From an uncultured Oscillospiraceae bacterium (GTDB lineage: Bacteria; Bacillota; Clostridia; Oscillospirales; Oscillospiraceae): 17,792 nt of DNA. Position 1 is the stretch's first letter, and each line of letters begins with the position of its first letter. The notes below the pieces were generated by a model, which saw only the letters and a list, made by a program, of their open reading frames with translations, had not been told where the DNA came from and did not search any database. The position numbers and the translations under genes are program-made. The stretch is from positions 1 to 17,792 of the forward strand of contig CAAFLE010000110.1 of NCBI GenBank assembly GCA_900763675.1. The letters run 5' to 3'. Positions 6,287 through 14,685 of the stretch are shown one piece after another.

Positions 6287-8875
6287 TCACGCGAGATCGT
6301 TTTTGAGGTCGTATACGAGCCGCAGCGCCTCCAGCGGCGAGAGCGTGTTGGGATCGACGGCGCGGAGCTTCGCCGCAACGGCGTCCGCGCCGACGTCGGC
6401 GAGACTTACCTGATCGCTCTCCGGCTTTGCCGCGGCAACCGCATGGATCGCCGCGCCCTGCGCGTTCAGCTCCCGGAGATGTGCGTCCGCGGCGCGGATG
6501 ACGGCATCCGGCACGCCCGCGAGCTTTGCGACCTCGATGCCGTAGCTCTCGTCGGCGGCGCCGGGCAGGATCTTCCGCAGGAAGAGCAGCTTGCCGTTCT
6601 GGCGCTTGGCGCTGATGTTGTAGTTCCGCACGCCGGGGATCGTCCCCTCGAGCGCGGAAAGCTCGTGATAATGCGTGGCAAACATCGTTTTTGCGCCGAG
6701 CTTTTTCGGGTCGGCGCAGTATTCCAGTACCGCCCGGGCGATCGCCATGCCGTCATAGGTGGACGTGCCGCGCCCGATCTCGTCGAGAATGAGCAGCGAA
6801 TCGGCAGTCGCGTTCTTGAGGATGGAGGCGACCTCGCTCATTTCCACCATGAACGTGGACGCGCCCCCGGCAAGGTCGTCGCTCGCACCGATGCGCGTGA
6901 ACACGCGGTCGCATATGCCGACGGTAGCGCTCCGCGCCGGGACGAACGAGCCGATCTGCGCCATGAGAACGATGATCGCCGTCTGGCGCATATAGGTGCT
7001 TTTGCCCGCCATGTTCGGACCGGTCACGATGGCGACGCGGTCGTCGGAATCGTTCAGGTGCGTGCCGTTCGGCACAAAAAGCGTATCGCGCTGCATCTGC
7101 TCGACGACCGGATGGCGGCCCTCGGCGATGGAGAGCGTATGCGATACCTCGATCTCGGGGCAGACGTAGTTATTTCGCACCGCGACCTCGGCGAGCGAGC
7201 AGAGCGAGTCCAGCTCCGCGATCGCCGTTGAGAGCGTTTGCAGCTCGTCCACGCAGTCGCCAACCTGCCGCAGCACGTCGCGGAAGAGGTCGTATTCCAG
7301 CGTTTCGATCCGCTCGCGGGCGGAGGATATGTCGTCCTCGAGCTTTTTCAGCTCGGCGGTGAAATACCGCTCGCCGTTGACGAGCGTCTGCTTGCGGATG
7401 TATTCCTCCGGCAGCTCGACCGCCCCGGCGGAGTTTGGCACGTCGATATAGTACCCGAACACCTTGTTGTAGCCGATTTTGAGCTTCTTGATGCCGGTGC
7501 GTTCCTTTTCCCGCGCTTCCAGCTCCGCAACGCACTTTGCGCCGTTGTTGCGGATGTTGCGCAGGCGGTCAACCTCCTCGCTGTACCCGGCGCGGAGGAT
7601 GCCGCCCTCGCGGACGGAGAACGGCGGCTCATCGCAGATGGCGCGGCGCAGCAGCTGGCACAGCCGCTCCAGCGGCTCGGTCGCGGCGATGGAGCGGAGC
7701 ATCCCGCTCTGGTATTTGCCGAGCTGCGCGAAAAGGTCCGGCACCGCGGCGAGATAGCCGCCGAGCGCGAGCATATCCCTGCCGTTCGCCGCGCCATACA
7801 CGGCGCGGGAGGTGAGGCGCTGAATGTCGCCGATGCTTTTGAGTTTTTCGATCAGCTCGGCACGGCCCACGTTATCCCGGTACAGCTCCTCGACCGCGGC
7901 GAGCCGCCGCCGGATCGCCGCCGGGGAGAGCAGCGGACGCTCGACCCAGCTGCGGAGCATCCGCCCGCCCATCGGGGTTTTCGTTTTGTCCAGTACCCAG
8001 AGCAGACTGCCGCGCTTTTCACCCGTGCGGAGATTCTCCGTCAGCTCCAGATTGCGCCGCGCCGCGGCGTCCAGCTCCATATACCGTCCCCGGGTGAAAA
8101 TGTCCGGCACGCGCAGCTGCGACATATCGCCGCGCTGTGCGTCGGCAAGATACGCAAGCAGGGCGCCGAGCGCGAGCGTCGTCATTTCGTCTGTGTCGGG
8201 GGCGTTTTCACCGTACTGCGCGGCGATGGCTTTGCGGGCGTTTTCCGCATCGAACCGTCCGCCGGACGGCTCAACGCGGCAGCCGAGCCGCTTTTCGATC
8301 GTATCACGGATGTCGCGGTTGAGCATGGCGTCCGGCGAGAGTACGCATTCTCTCGGACGGAAGCGCGAAAGCTCGTTTTGGATATGCGTCGCCGCGTCCT
8401 TTTCAAACGCCGCCGCGCACACCTCGCCGGTGGACACGTCCGCGAAGGCGCAGCCGCCCGCGCCGCCGCGCAGCATCACGGCGCCGAGATAGTTGGACTC
8501 GCCCTCGCGCAGCATGGAGCTTTCCATGACCGTGCCGGGGGAAATGATGCGCACGATGTCGCGGGAGACGAGACCCTTGCAGAGCTTGGGGTCCTCCATC
8601 TGTTCGCACACGGCGACCTTGTAGCCCTTGGCGATGAGCTTGGAGATGTACTGCTCTGCGCTGTGATACGGCACGCCGCACATCGGTGTGCGTTCATCCT
8701 CCGGCTTACCGCGGTCGCGGGTCGTGAGCGCGAGATCAAGTTCGCGTGCGCCGAGAACGGCGTCGTCGTCGAACATCTCGTAAAAATCGCCCAGCCGGTA
8801 AAAGAGCAGACAGTCGGGATGCTCTGCCTTGATGGCGTTATACTGCATTTTCATGGGGGTGGTTTCTGCGGGCAA
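6287..8875 (-). CDS. mutS: DNA mismatch repair protein MutS
   Basis: MutS scans DNA for mismatches and small loops, then clamps and recruits MutL. The 862 residues match the usual 850-870. The N-terminal mismatch-binding domain has GDFYEMF with the Phe-Tyr-Glu wedge at 31-33. The lever/clamp region contains the YNKVFGYYIDVPNS segment. The ATPase has Walker A GPNMAGKST at 619-627 and Walker B LLILDEIGRGTSTYDG, and a tail follows. The TTG at 8875 is chosen as start: AGGGGAG lies seven bases upstream, and the product then begins MPAETTPMKMQYNAIK, lining up with MutS N-termini. A longer frame to 8953 would run into miaB. It lies 14 bases after miaB. Confidence 0.96.
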   Translation of the reverse strand: MPAETTPMKMQYNAIKAEHPDCLLFYRLGDFYEMFDDDAVLGARELDLALTTRDRGKPEDERTPMCGVPYHSAEQYISKLIAKGYKVAVCEQMEDPKLCKGLVSRDIVRIISPGTVMESSMLREGESNYLGAVMLRGGAGGCAFADVSTGEVCAAAFEKDAATHIQNELSRFRPRECVLSPDAMLNRDIRDTIEKRLGCRVEPSGGRFDAENARKAIAAQYGENAPDTDEMTTLALGALLAYLADAQRGDMSQLRVPDIFTRGRYMELDAAARRNLELTENLRTGEKRGSLLWVLDKTKTPMGGRMLRSWVERPLLSPAAIRRRLAAVEELYRDNVGRAELIEKLKSIGDIQRLTSRAVYGAANGRDMLALGGYLAAVPDLFAQLGKYQSGMLRSIAATEPLERLCQLLRRAICDEPPFSVREGGILRAGYSEEVDRLRNIRNNGAKCVAELEAREKERTGIKKLKIGYNKVFGYYIDVPNSAGAVELPEEYIRKQTLVNGERYFTAELKKLEDDISSARERIETLEYDLFRDVLRQVGDCVDELQTLSTAIAELDSLCSLAEVAVRNNYVCPEIEVSHTLSIAEGRHPVVEQMQRDTLFVPNGTHLNDSDDRVAIVTGPNMAGKSTYMRQTAIIVLMAQIGSFVPARSATVGICDRVFTRIGASDDLAGGASTFMVEMSEVASILKNATADSLLILDEIGRGTSTYDGMAIARAVLEYCADPKKLGAKTMFATHYHELSALEGTIPGVRNYNISAKRQNGKLLFLRKILPGAADESYGIEVAKLAGVPDAVIRAADAHLRELNAQGAAIHAVAAAKPESDQVSLADVGADAVAAKLRAVDPNTLSPLEALRLVYDLKNDLA

Positions 8876-8889
8876 TGTCTCTCTCCCCT

Positions 8890-10314
8890 TTACTCCGTGA
8901 TCTCGCCGAAGAGCGCAAATGTGTTGCTGGATACGATGCGGGCGTTTGCCCATGAGCCGATGAGCGACTCGTCCCCGCGCAGATGCACGAGCCTGCCGCC
9001 CGCCGTGCGGGCGGAGAGGGTATAGTCGCCGCTTTTCGCCGTGCCGTCGATGAGGACGCGGAAGGTCTTCCCCTCCTGCGCCCGGTGCAGCTCCGCCGAG
9101 ACGCGCCCCGCGCTCTCCACGAGCCGGTCAAACCGGTTCTGGATGACGGAGCGCGGCGTGTCGTCCTCGAGCTTTGCCGCCGGGGTCCCCGGGCGGCGGG
9201 AATAGATAAAGGTGAACATCGAATCGAACCGCACCTTTTCCGTGAGCGCGAGCGTATCGAGGAAATCCTCCTCCGTCTCGCCGGGAAAGCCGACGATCAC
9301 GTCGGTCGTGAGAACAAGGTTCGGGATATATTTCCGCGCCAGATCGACCTGCGCGAGATACTTTTCCGCGGTATACCCGCGGTTCATGGCGCGGAGAATG
9401 CGGTCGCTGCCGGACTGCACGGGCAGATGGATGTGCGGGGCGCACTTTTCGCACTCCGCCATCGCCGCGAACAGACGCTCCGTTGCGTCCTTGGGGTGGC
9501 TCGTCATAAACCGGATGCGGAAATCGCCGGGAATGGCGTTGACCTTGCGGAGGAGCGCGGCGAAATCCACGTCCTCGTCCAGCCCGCGCCCGTAGGAGTT
9601 TACGTTCTGTCCGAGAAGCGTGATGTCCTTATACCCGGCGGCGACGAGAGCTTCCGCCTCGCGCACGACGTCCTCACTGCGGCGCGACCGCTCGCGCCCG
9701 CGGACGTAGGGAACGATGCAGTAGGAGCAGAAGTTGTTGCATCCGTTCATAATGGAGAGCCACGCCTTCACGCTGCCGTCGCGCTCGCGGGGCAGACCCT
9801 CGGCGATGCTCTCGGCGCTGCCGGCGTCGAACACGCGGCTCTTTCCGCCGGAGAGACCGTGGACCTGCACCGTTTTCTCAAACAGCTCCGGGAAGCGCCA
9901 CAGCTCGTGCGGTCCGAAGCAGAGATCGACCATGCGGTAGGATTTTTTCACCTGCTCGCGGATCTCCTCGCTCTGCGCCATGCAGCCGCAGAGGATCACG
10001 ATCCGTTCGGGGTGGACGCGCTTCAAATGTGTGAGAGCGCCGACGTTGCCGAAAACGCGCATCGTTGCGTGTTCGCGCACGGCGCAGGTGTTCACGGCGA
10101 TGACGTCCGCTTTGTCCTCGTCGTCGGTCAGTGTATAGCCCATGGCGCGGAAGTATCCGCGCAGCACTTCGCTGTCCGATTCATTCTGCTGGCAGCCGTA
10201 GGTATCGACCATGGCGAAGCGCTCGCCGCTGCCAAGCGCGGCGCGGACGCGCCCGCAGATCTCCTTTTGCCGTTCGATCTCCTGTGCGGAGACCTCGGTT
10301 CTCTCATAGGGCAT
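8890..10314 (-). CDS. miaB: tRNA-2-methylthio-N6-dimethylallyladenosine synthase MiaB
   Basis: MiaB is a radical-SAM enzyme that adds the 2-methylthio group to i6A37 in tRNAs reading UNN codons, acting after MiaA. The 474 residues show the full layout. The N-terminal methylthiotransferase domain carries the auxiliary 4Fe-4S ligands Cys41 (DTYGCQQNESDSE), Cys77 (NTCAVREHA) and Cys111 (LCGCMAQ). The radical-SAM motif CNNFCSYC uses Cys192, Cys196 and Cys199. A C-terminal TRAM domain starts near residue 405. The QNVNSYG and MTSHPKD segments are typical of MiaB rather than MtaB or RimO. The ATG at 10314 has an AAAGGA site 11 bases upstream. It is the first gene of the minus-strand operon with mutS. 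Confidence 0.95.
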   Translation of the reverse strand: MPYERTEVSAQEIERQKEICGRVRAALGSGERFAMVDTYGCQQNESDSEVLRGYFRAMGYTLTDDEDKADVIAVNTCAVREHATMRVFGNVGALTHLKRVHPERIVILCGCMAQSEEIREQVKKSYRMVDLCFGPHELWRFPELFEKTVQVHGLSGGKSRVFDAGSAESIAEGLPRERDGSVKAWLSIMNGCNNFCSYCIVPYVRGRERSRRSEDVVREAEALVAAGYKDITLLGQNVNSYGRGLDEDVDFAALLRKVNAIPGDFRIRFMTSHPKDATERLFAAMAECEKCAPHIHLPVQSGSDRILRAMNRGYTAEKYLAQVDLARKYIPNLVLTTDVIVGFPGETEEDFLDTLALTEKVRFDSMFTFIYSRRPGTPAAKLEDDTPRSVIQNRFDRLVESAGRVSAELHRAQEGKTFRVLIDGTAKSGDYTLSARTAGGRLVHLRGDESLIGSWANARIVSSNTFALFGEITE

Positions 10315-10358
10315 AATCTATGTATTCCTTTCGATGCTGTGACGTGCTGTAATAAAGT

Positions 10359-10387
10359 ATTTTACCATTTAGCTATGGATTCCGCAA
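10359..10387 (-). promoter_or_regulatory. Predicted promoter of the miaB-mutS operon
   Basis: On the minus strand TTGCGG (10387-10382), a 17-base spacer and TAAAAT (10364-10359) give a plausible housekeeping promoter about 40 bases before the miaB ATG. Its -35 box is one arm of the inverted repeat at 10382-10398. Confidence 0.5.
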
Positions 10388-10404
10388 CGGGTTTGCGGTA
10401 TAAT
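10376..10404 (+). promoter_or_regulatory. Predicted promoter of mutL
   Basis: A perfect TATAAT (10399-10404) lies 17 bases after a weak TGGATT (10376-10381). The transcript would start near 10411, about 36 bases before the mutL ATG. It overlaps the miaB promoter on the other strand. Confidence 0.55.
10382..10398. promoter_or_regulatory. Inverted repeat between the mutL and miaB promoters
   Basis: CCGCAA-CGGGT-TTGCGG has perfect 6-bp arms. It directly abuts the mutL -10 box and includes the miaB -35 box, so one protein bound here could affect both arms. No regulator is known from the sequence. Confidence 0.45.
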
Positions 10405-10446
10405 CAAGGAGATAAATTATCGACTGTCATTTCGGAGGAATCTCTC

Positions 10447-12384
10447 ATGCCCCTCATTCATGTCCTTTCACCGCACGTTGCCGACCTCATCGCCGCGGGC
10501 GAGGTCGTCGAGCGTCCCGCCTCGGCGGTCAAGGAGCTGCTGGAAAACGCGGTGGACGCCGGAGCGCGTACCGTCGTGCTGGAGCTCCGCGCCGGCGGGC
10601 GCGATCTCATCCGCGTCTCCGACGACGGCTCCGGCATGGCGCCGGAGGACGCGGGCGTTTGCTTTCTGCGCCATGCGACGAGCAAGCTCTCGGACGAGCG
10701 GGGGCTGGAAGCCATCGGCACGCTCGGCTTCCGCGGCGAGGCGCTCGCGGCGATCAGCGCCGTGTCGCGCATCACGCTCACGACGCGCCGCCGCGGCGCT
10801 CCCATGGGCGTGCGTGTTGAGGTCGAGGCTGGGGAGATCGTCTCCATGGAAGAGACCGGCTGCCCGGAGGGGACGACGATCACCGTCCGCGATCTTTTTT
10901 ACAACACCCCGGCGCGGCAGAAGTTTCTCGGCTCGGACCGGAGCGAGGGCGCTGCGTGCGTGCAGAGCGCCCTGCGCACGGCGCTCGGCCGCCCGGACGT
11001 GAGCTTCCGGTGCCTGCGCGACGGGCAGGAGGAGTTTTTCTCCCCGGGCGACGGCACGGCGAAAAGCGCCGTTTACGCGCTGCTCGGGCGCGAGTTCTCC
11101 GCGGGGCTTCTCCCCGTTGAGACCGAAAACGACGGCGTTTCGGTGCGCGGCTTCGTCACGGCGCCCGGCTACTGCCGCGGCAACCGCACCGCGCAGTACT
11201 TTTTCTGCAACGGCCGCCCCATCCGCTCGCGCTCCTTGCAGGCGGCGCTGGAGCAGGCGTATAAAAACACCGCCATGGTCGGCAAGTTCCCCGGCTGCGT
11301 GCTGTATGTCACGCTGCCGAACGGCCTTGTGGACGTGAACGTCCATCCGACGAAGGCGGAGGTCAAATTTGCCAAGGAAAAGCCGGTGTTCGACGGCGTG
11401 TACTACGGCACGCTCGCCGCGCTCGGACAGAAAGCCGCGCCGCAGGCGATGTCCAACGCACCGCTCGCCGAGCCGAAGCCGGCGGCAGCCGCGTCCGCGG
11501 CGGGCGTCTTTTCCGCCGCGCCGAAAAAGGATTTCTTCCGCTCAATGGATGCGGGTACGTTCCGCCGGGAATATTCTGCGCCCGCGCCGGGCGGCAGGAC
11601 CTCGGCGGTGCGTGACCGTGCGCCGTATGAGACCGCGCCCCGCCCTGCCGCCGCGCCGGTATCCGTGCCGCCGTCTCCCCGCGTGCCGGAAGCGCCGGCG
11701 CCGAAAAGCGCCGCCCCTGCTCCCGCGCCGAAAACGCCGGAGACGCCGCCGGTGCGCGAGCCGGTCGGGGTCTCCCCTGCGCCGGAGCAGACGGTGCTGG
11801 ACGATAGCTTCCGCGCCGAGCCGGTGCGCTATATCGGCGAGGCGATGAATGTGTACATACTGCTCGAACAGGGGGACAAGCTCCTGCTCATTGATAAGCA
11901 CGCCGCGCACGAGCGGCTGCTTTTCGACCGAATGCGGCTGAACGAAAAGCCGCTCATGCCGCAGGAGCTGCTCGCACCGCAGCCGTTCAGCACCGACCCG
12001 GACGGCGCGGCGCTGCTGGAGCGAAACGCCGCGCTCCTTGCCCGGCTCGGCTTTGAGCTGGACGCCTTCGGCGAAAATGCGTTTCTCATCCGCGCCGTTC
12101 CGGCGGGGCTGGACGCCGCGCTCTGCGTGCCGCTGCTTGAAGAGCTTGTCGAAAAGCTGCGCGAGGGGCGGAGCCTTTCCGCCGCCGACGTATGGGAGCG
12201 GCTTGCAGCGACCGTGGCGTGCAAGGCCGCGATCAAGGGCGGCTGGGACACGCAGCGCGAGGAGCTTCTGGCGCTCGCGGAGAGAGTCCTCTCCGGCGAG
12301 GTGACGCACTGCCCGCACGGCCGCCCGGTGATGACCGTGTTCACCCGCGCCGAGCTGGACAAGCGCTTCGGGAGAATCGTCTGA
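10447..12384 (+). CDS. mutL: DNA mismatch repair protein MutL with endonuclease domain
   Basis: MutL is the ATP-driven mediator recruited by MutS. The 645 residues begin with a GHKL ATPase: KELLENAVDAGA with Glu30 and Asn34 as catalytic and Mg-binding residues, DDGSGM (59-64), ATSKL and GFRGEAL (94-100). A long Ala/Pro-rich linker of low complexity follows, roughly residues 335-450. The C-terminal dimerisation/endonuclease domain has DKHAAHERLLFD (483-494), ACKAAIK (Cys592) and CPHGRP (622-627), the metal-site motifs of MutH-less bacteria. The last metal-motif residue is Asp494 where the consensus has Glu. The ATG has GGAGGA seven bases upstream; the frame is open far upstream, but that stretch is antisense to miaB. 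The gene is divergent from miaB-mutS and nearly touches the next gene. Confidence 0.96.
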   Translation: MPLIHVLSPHVADLIAAGEVVERPASAVKELLENAVDAGARTVVLELRAGGRDLIRVSDDGSGMAPEDAGVCFLRHATSKLSDERGLEAIGTLGFRGEALAAISAVSRITLTTRRRGAPMGVRVEVEAGEIVSMEETGCPEGTTITVRDLFYNTPARQKFLGSDRSEGAACVQSALRTALGRPDVSFRCLRDGQEEFFSPGDGTAKSAVYALLGREFSAGLLPVETENDGVSVRGFVTAPGYCRGNRTAQYFFCNGRPIRSRSLQAALEQAYKNTAMVGKFPGCVLYVTLPNGLVDVNVHPTKAEVKFAKEKPVFDGVYYGTLAALGQKAAPQAMSNAPLAEPKPAAAASAAGVFSAAPKKDFFRSMDAGTFRREYSAPAPGGRTSAVRDRAPYETAPRPAAAPVSVPPSPRVPEAPAPKSAAPAPAPKTPETPPVREPVGVSPAPEQTVLDDSFRAEPVRYIGEAMNVYILLEQGDKLLLIDKHAAHERLLFDRMRLNEKPLMPQELLAPQPFSTDPDGAALLERNAALLARLGFELDAFGENAFLIRAVPAGLDAALCVPLLEELVEKLREGRSLSAADVWERLAATVACKAAIKGGWDTQREELLALAERVLSGEVTHCPHGRPVMTVFTRAELDKRFGRIV

Positions 12385-12385
12385 T

Positions 12386-13717
12386 ATGTACCGCGATCTG
12401 ACGCGGGGCGGCATTCTCCGCCCCCTGCTCCTCTTTGCGCTGCCGATGTTTGCGGGCAATCTTCTCCAGCAGCTCTACAACATCGCCGATACGCTGATCG
12501 TATCCCGCGCCATCGGGCGGGAGGCGCTCGCCGCGGTGGGCAGCGCCTACACACTGATGATCTTCCTCACGTCGATATTGCTGGGGCTTTCCATGGGTGC
12601 GGGCGCTCTCTTTTCCATCTGCCGCGGCGGCGGAGACGAGAGCCGCCTCCGGCGGAGCATCGTCCATGCGTTCGGACTGATCGGCGCGTGCGCACTCATC
12701 CTCACGGCGCTCTCGTATGTGCTGCTGCCGCAGATCCTCCGTCTGCTGCAGGTGCCGGAGAGCGTTTCGCCGCTCATGCGCTCGTATCTCGCCGTGATCT
12801 TCGCCGGTATCCCGGCGACGTTTCTCCACAACTTTTTTGCGTGTCTGCTCCGCTCCGTCGGCAACAGTGTGACGCCGCTGATTTTCTCCGGCGTGTCCGC
12901 GCTGCTGAACGTGGGGCTGGACCTTCTGTTCGTGTTGGTGTTCCCGTGGGGCGTGCCGGGCGCGGCGTGGGCTACGGTCATCGCGCAGTACGTTTCCGGG
13001 CTGGGGCTGATGCTCTTCACGCTGCGCCGCTGCGCAGCGCTTCTGCCGAAAAAGGAGGAGCTGCGCTTTGACGGCGCTCTTCTGCGCGAGATATTCTCGC
13101 TTTCCTCGCTCACGTGCGTGCAGCAGTCGGTGATGAATTTCGGCATCCTTATGATACAGGGGCTGGTGAACTCATTCGGCGAGATCGTCATGGCGGCGTT
13201 CGCCGCGGCGGTGAAGATCGAATCGTTCGCTTATATGCCGGCGCAGGATTTCGGCAACGCCTATTCCACGTTCGTCGCGCAGAATTACGGCGCGGCGCAG
13301 CCGGAACGCATCCGCGCCGGCACGCGGCGCTCGTTCGCGGTCGTTCTCGGCTTCTGCGCCGCCGTTTCCGCGCTGGTGCTGCTGTTTGCCGGACCGCTCA
13401 TGCGCCTTTTCATCCCCGCGAACGAAACGGAGGTCATCGCCGAGGGCGTGTACTATCTCCGGTGCGTCGCGCCGTTTTACTTCGGCATCGGCTTCCTGTT
13501 CCTTTTCTACGCGCTCTACCGCGCCGTGAAACGGCCCGCCATGTCCGTTGTGCTGACGGTCGTTTCGCTCGGCACCCGCGTTGCGCTTGCTTATCTCACG
13601 GCGGGGCGCGTCGGCGTGGCGGGCATCTGGGCGGCAATTCCCACCGGCTGGGCGCTTGCAGACATAATTGGCGCGGCGTATTACTTCCGGCACAGGAAAA
13701 CGCTGCTCGAAAAATAA
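12386..13717 (+). CDS. MATE-family multidrug/cation antiporter
   Basis: This 443-residue integral membrane protein with about 12 hydrophobic segments is a member of the MATE exporters, which expel organic cations or drugs in exchange for Na+ or H+. The N-terminus ILRPLLLFALPMFAGNLLQQLYNIADTLIV is typical of the MepA/NorM-like clostridial group, and a second MatE half begins near residue 225 (LREIFSLSSLTCVQQSVMNFG). The ATG lies one base after the mutL stop, with GGGAGA inside the mutL end, so translation is probably coupled. The substrate is unknown. It converges on degV. Confidence 0.92.
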   Translation: MYRDLTRGGILRPLLLFALPMFAGNLLQQLYNIADTLIVSRAIGREALAAVGSAYTLMIFLTSILLGLSMGAGALFSICRGGGDESRLRRSIVHAFGLIGACALILTALSYVLLPQILRLLQVPESVSPLMRSYLAVIFAGIPATFLHNFFACLLRSVGNSVTPLIFSGVSALLNVGLDLLFVLVFPWGVPGAAWATVIAQYVSGLGLMLFTLRRCAALLPKKEELRFDGALLREIFSLSSLTCVQQSVMNFGILMIQGLVNSFGEIVMAAFAAAVKIESFAYMPAQDFGNAYSTFVAQNYGAAQPERIRAGTRRSFAVVLGFCAAVSALVLLFAGPLMRLFIPANETEVIAEGVYYLRCVAPFYFGIGFLFLFYALYRAVKRPAMSVVLTVVSLGTRVALAYLTAGRVGVAGIWAAIPTGWALADIIGAAYYFRHRKTLLEK

Positions 13718-13746
13718 AAAAACCTCCCCTTGTTCCCAAGGGGAGG
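13717..13746 (-). terminator. degV terminator made from the intergenic repeat hairpin
   Basis: On the minus strand the 9-bp stem CCTCCCCTT / AAGGGGAGG is followed by seven T residues, a standard terminator 12 bases after the degV stop. The 24-base hairpin (13723-13746) is identical to the head of repeat copy A at 2512-2535. On the plus strand it ends the MATE gene without a T run. Confidence 0.8.
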
Positions 13747-13757
13747 CGCAGAACCGA

Positions 13758-14603
13758 TCACTTATTATAATACAAAATCCCGAGGCAGCCCGGTCCGCAG
13801 TGACCGGAGATGGTGCTGCCGGCAAGCGTGTGGTGGATCTCCTCAAAGCCGCCGTACTCGCGCAGCAGCTTCTCCACGGTATGCACCGTTTCCATGTCCA
13901 CACCGGAGTCGGTGATGAAAACGCGCTTCGTATCGAGATCGTCTCGGTCCTTGATGCGGTCGGTCACATAGTTTTCGATCGCCTTTTCCAGTGAGCCGCG
14001 GTACTTCTTTGCCACGGACATTTTGCCGTTTTGTACCTCGATGCAGGGCTTGAGCCTGAGCAGGTTCGCGCCCAGCGCCGCCACGGTCGAGCATCGTCCG
14101 CCCTTGCGGAGGTATTCCAGCGTGTCGATCACAAAGCTGACGTTCAGCTTTTCGCGCCGTTCGTCGAGGATGGCTTTAATCTCCTCGCCGGTTTTGCCCT
14201 CGCGGGCGAGCAGAGCGCCGTCGATCACGAGATGCCCGATGCCCGTGGAGAGACTGCGCGAGTCCACCACGAACACGCGCCCCGGAAATTCCTCCGCGGC
14301 GTCGCAGGCGTTCTGGAAGCACGCGGACATATCCGAGGAGATGGTGAAATGCACGATCTGGTCGTGATCCTTCAGCTCCTCGCCGAAGAAATCCAGATAG
14401 TCGGCAATGGACACCGCCGCCGTGCCGCAGAGCTTTCCCGTGCGGTCCGTATAGGCGAAAATATCCTCGCGGGTGCACTCGATCCCGTCGCGCAGCGCCC
14501 GGTCTTCCATGAGAATGTACAGCGGTGTGATCTTCACGTCGTAGCGCTCCAGAAGCTCGGCGGTCAGATCGCACGTGCTGTCAGCAGAAATTCGGATCTT
14601 CAT
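13758..14603 (-). CDS. DegV-family fatty-acid-binding protein
   Basis: DegV/FakB proteins bind a fatty acid and can present it to a DhaK-like kinase for phospholipid synthesis. The 281 residues match the family length. SADSTCDL opens the protein (Asp8-Ser9-Thr10), VDSRSLSTGIGHLV (113-126), LRKGGRCS and SGHCGPGCLGI are family motifs. The usual TSxPS lipid-contact motif reads TAAVS here (61-65), so lipid preference or binding may differ. The ATG at 14603 has AAGGAG 12 bases upstream and gives the conserved N-terminus; a GTG at 14654 lacks a ribosome site. No kinase partner is visible nearby. It is a single-gene unit with its own promoter and terminator. Confidence 0.88.
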   Translation of the reverse strand: MKIRISADSTCDLTAELLERYDVKITPLYILMEDRALRDGIECTREDIFAYTDRTGKLCGTAAVSIADYLDFFGEELKDHDQIVHFTISSDMSACFQNACDAAEEFPGRVFVVDSRSLSTGIGHLVIDGALLAREGKTGEEIKAILDERREKLNVSFVIDTLEYLRKGGRCSTVAALGANLLRLKPCIEVQNGKMSVAKKYRGSLEKAIENYVTDRIKDRDDLDTKRVFITDSGVDMETVHTVEKLLREYGGFEEIHHTLAGSTISGHCGPGCLGILYYNK

Positions 14604-14621
14604 CGGGAATGCATTCTCCTT

Positions 14622-14652
14622 TTCCGTAAATTCCAAAAAATTCCGTAAGTTC
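14622..14652. repeat. 12-bp direct repeat in the degV leader
   Basis: TTCCGTAAATTC (14622-14633) and TTCCGTAAGTTC (14641-14652) differ at one base and are 19 bases apart. They lie between the predicted degV start site and its ribosome site; they could be a tandem operator. Confidence 0.5.
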
Positions 14653-14655
14653 ACA

Positions 14656-14685
14656 TTGAGTTAACAGGGTGTTAAGGATTATAAC
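14656..14685 (+). promoter_or_regulatory. Predicted promoter of miaA
   Basis: TTGAGT (14656-14661), an 18-base spacer and TATAAC (14680-14685) match 4/6 and 5/6. The leader would be only about 14 bases and just include the AAAGG ribosome site. The -10 box overlaps the degV -10 box on the opposite strand. Confidence 0.4.

Noticed and set aside
8876..8953. Longer MutS N-terminus starting at 8953
   Set aside because: The extra 26 residues overlap miaB and do not resemble MutS; TTG at 8875 has a ribosome site and the right N-terminus.
5276..9025. Long plus-strand open frames (595-651 residues) opposite mutS and the DUF4097-like gene
   Set aside because: They mirror well-supported minus-strand genes and have the Arg/Ala-rich composition expected of shadow frames in GC-rich DNA.
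8983..10446. Upstream extension of the mutL frame to a 1133-residue protein
   Set aside because: The extension is antisense to miaB and has low-complexity Arg/Ala/His composition. MutL begins at 10447 with a strong ribosome site and its conserved N-terminus.
14604..14654. GTG start for degV at 14654
   Set aside because: No ribosome site, and the added residues are absent from the DegV fold.
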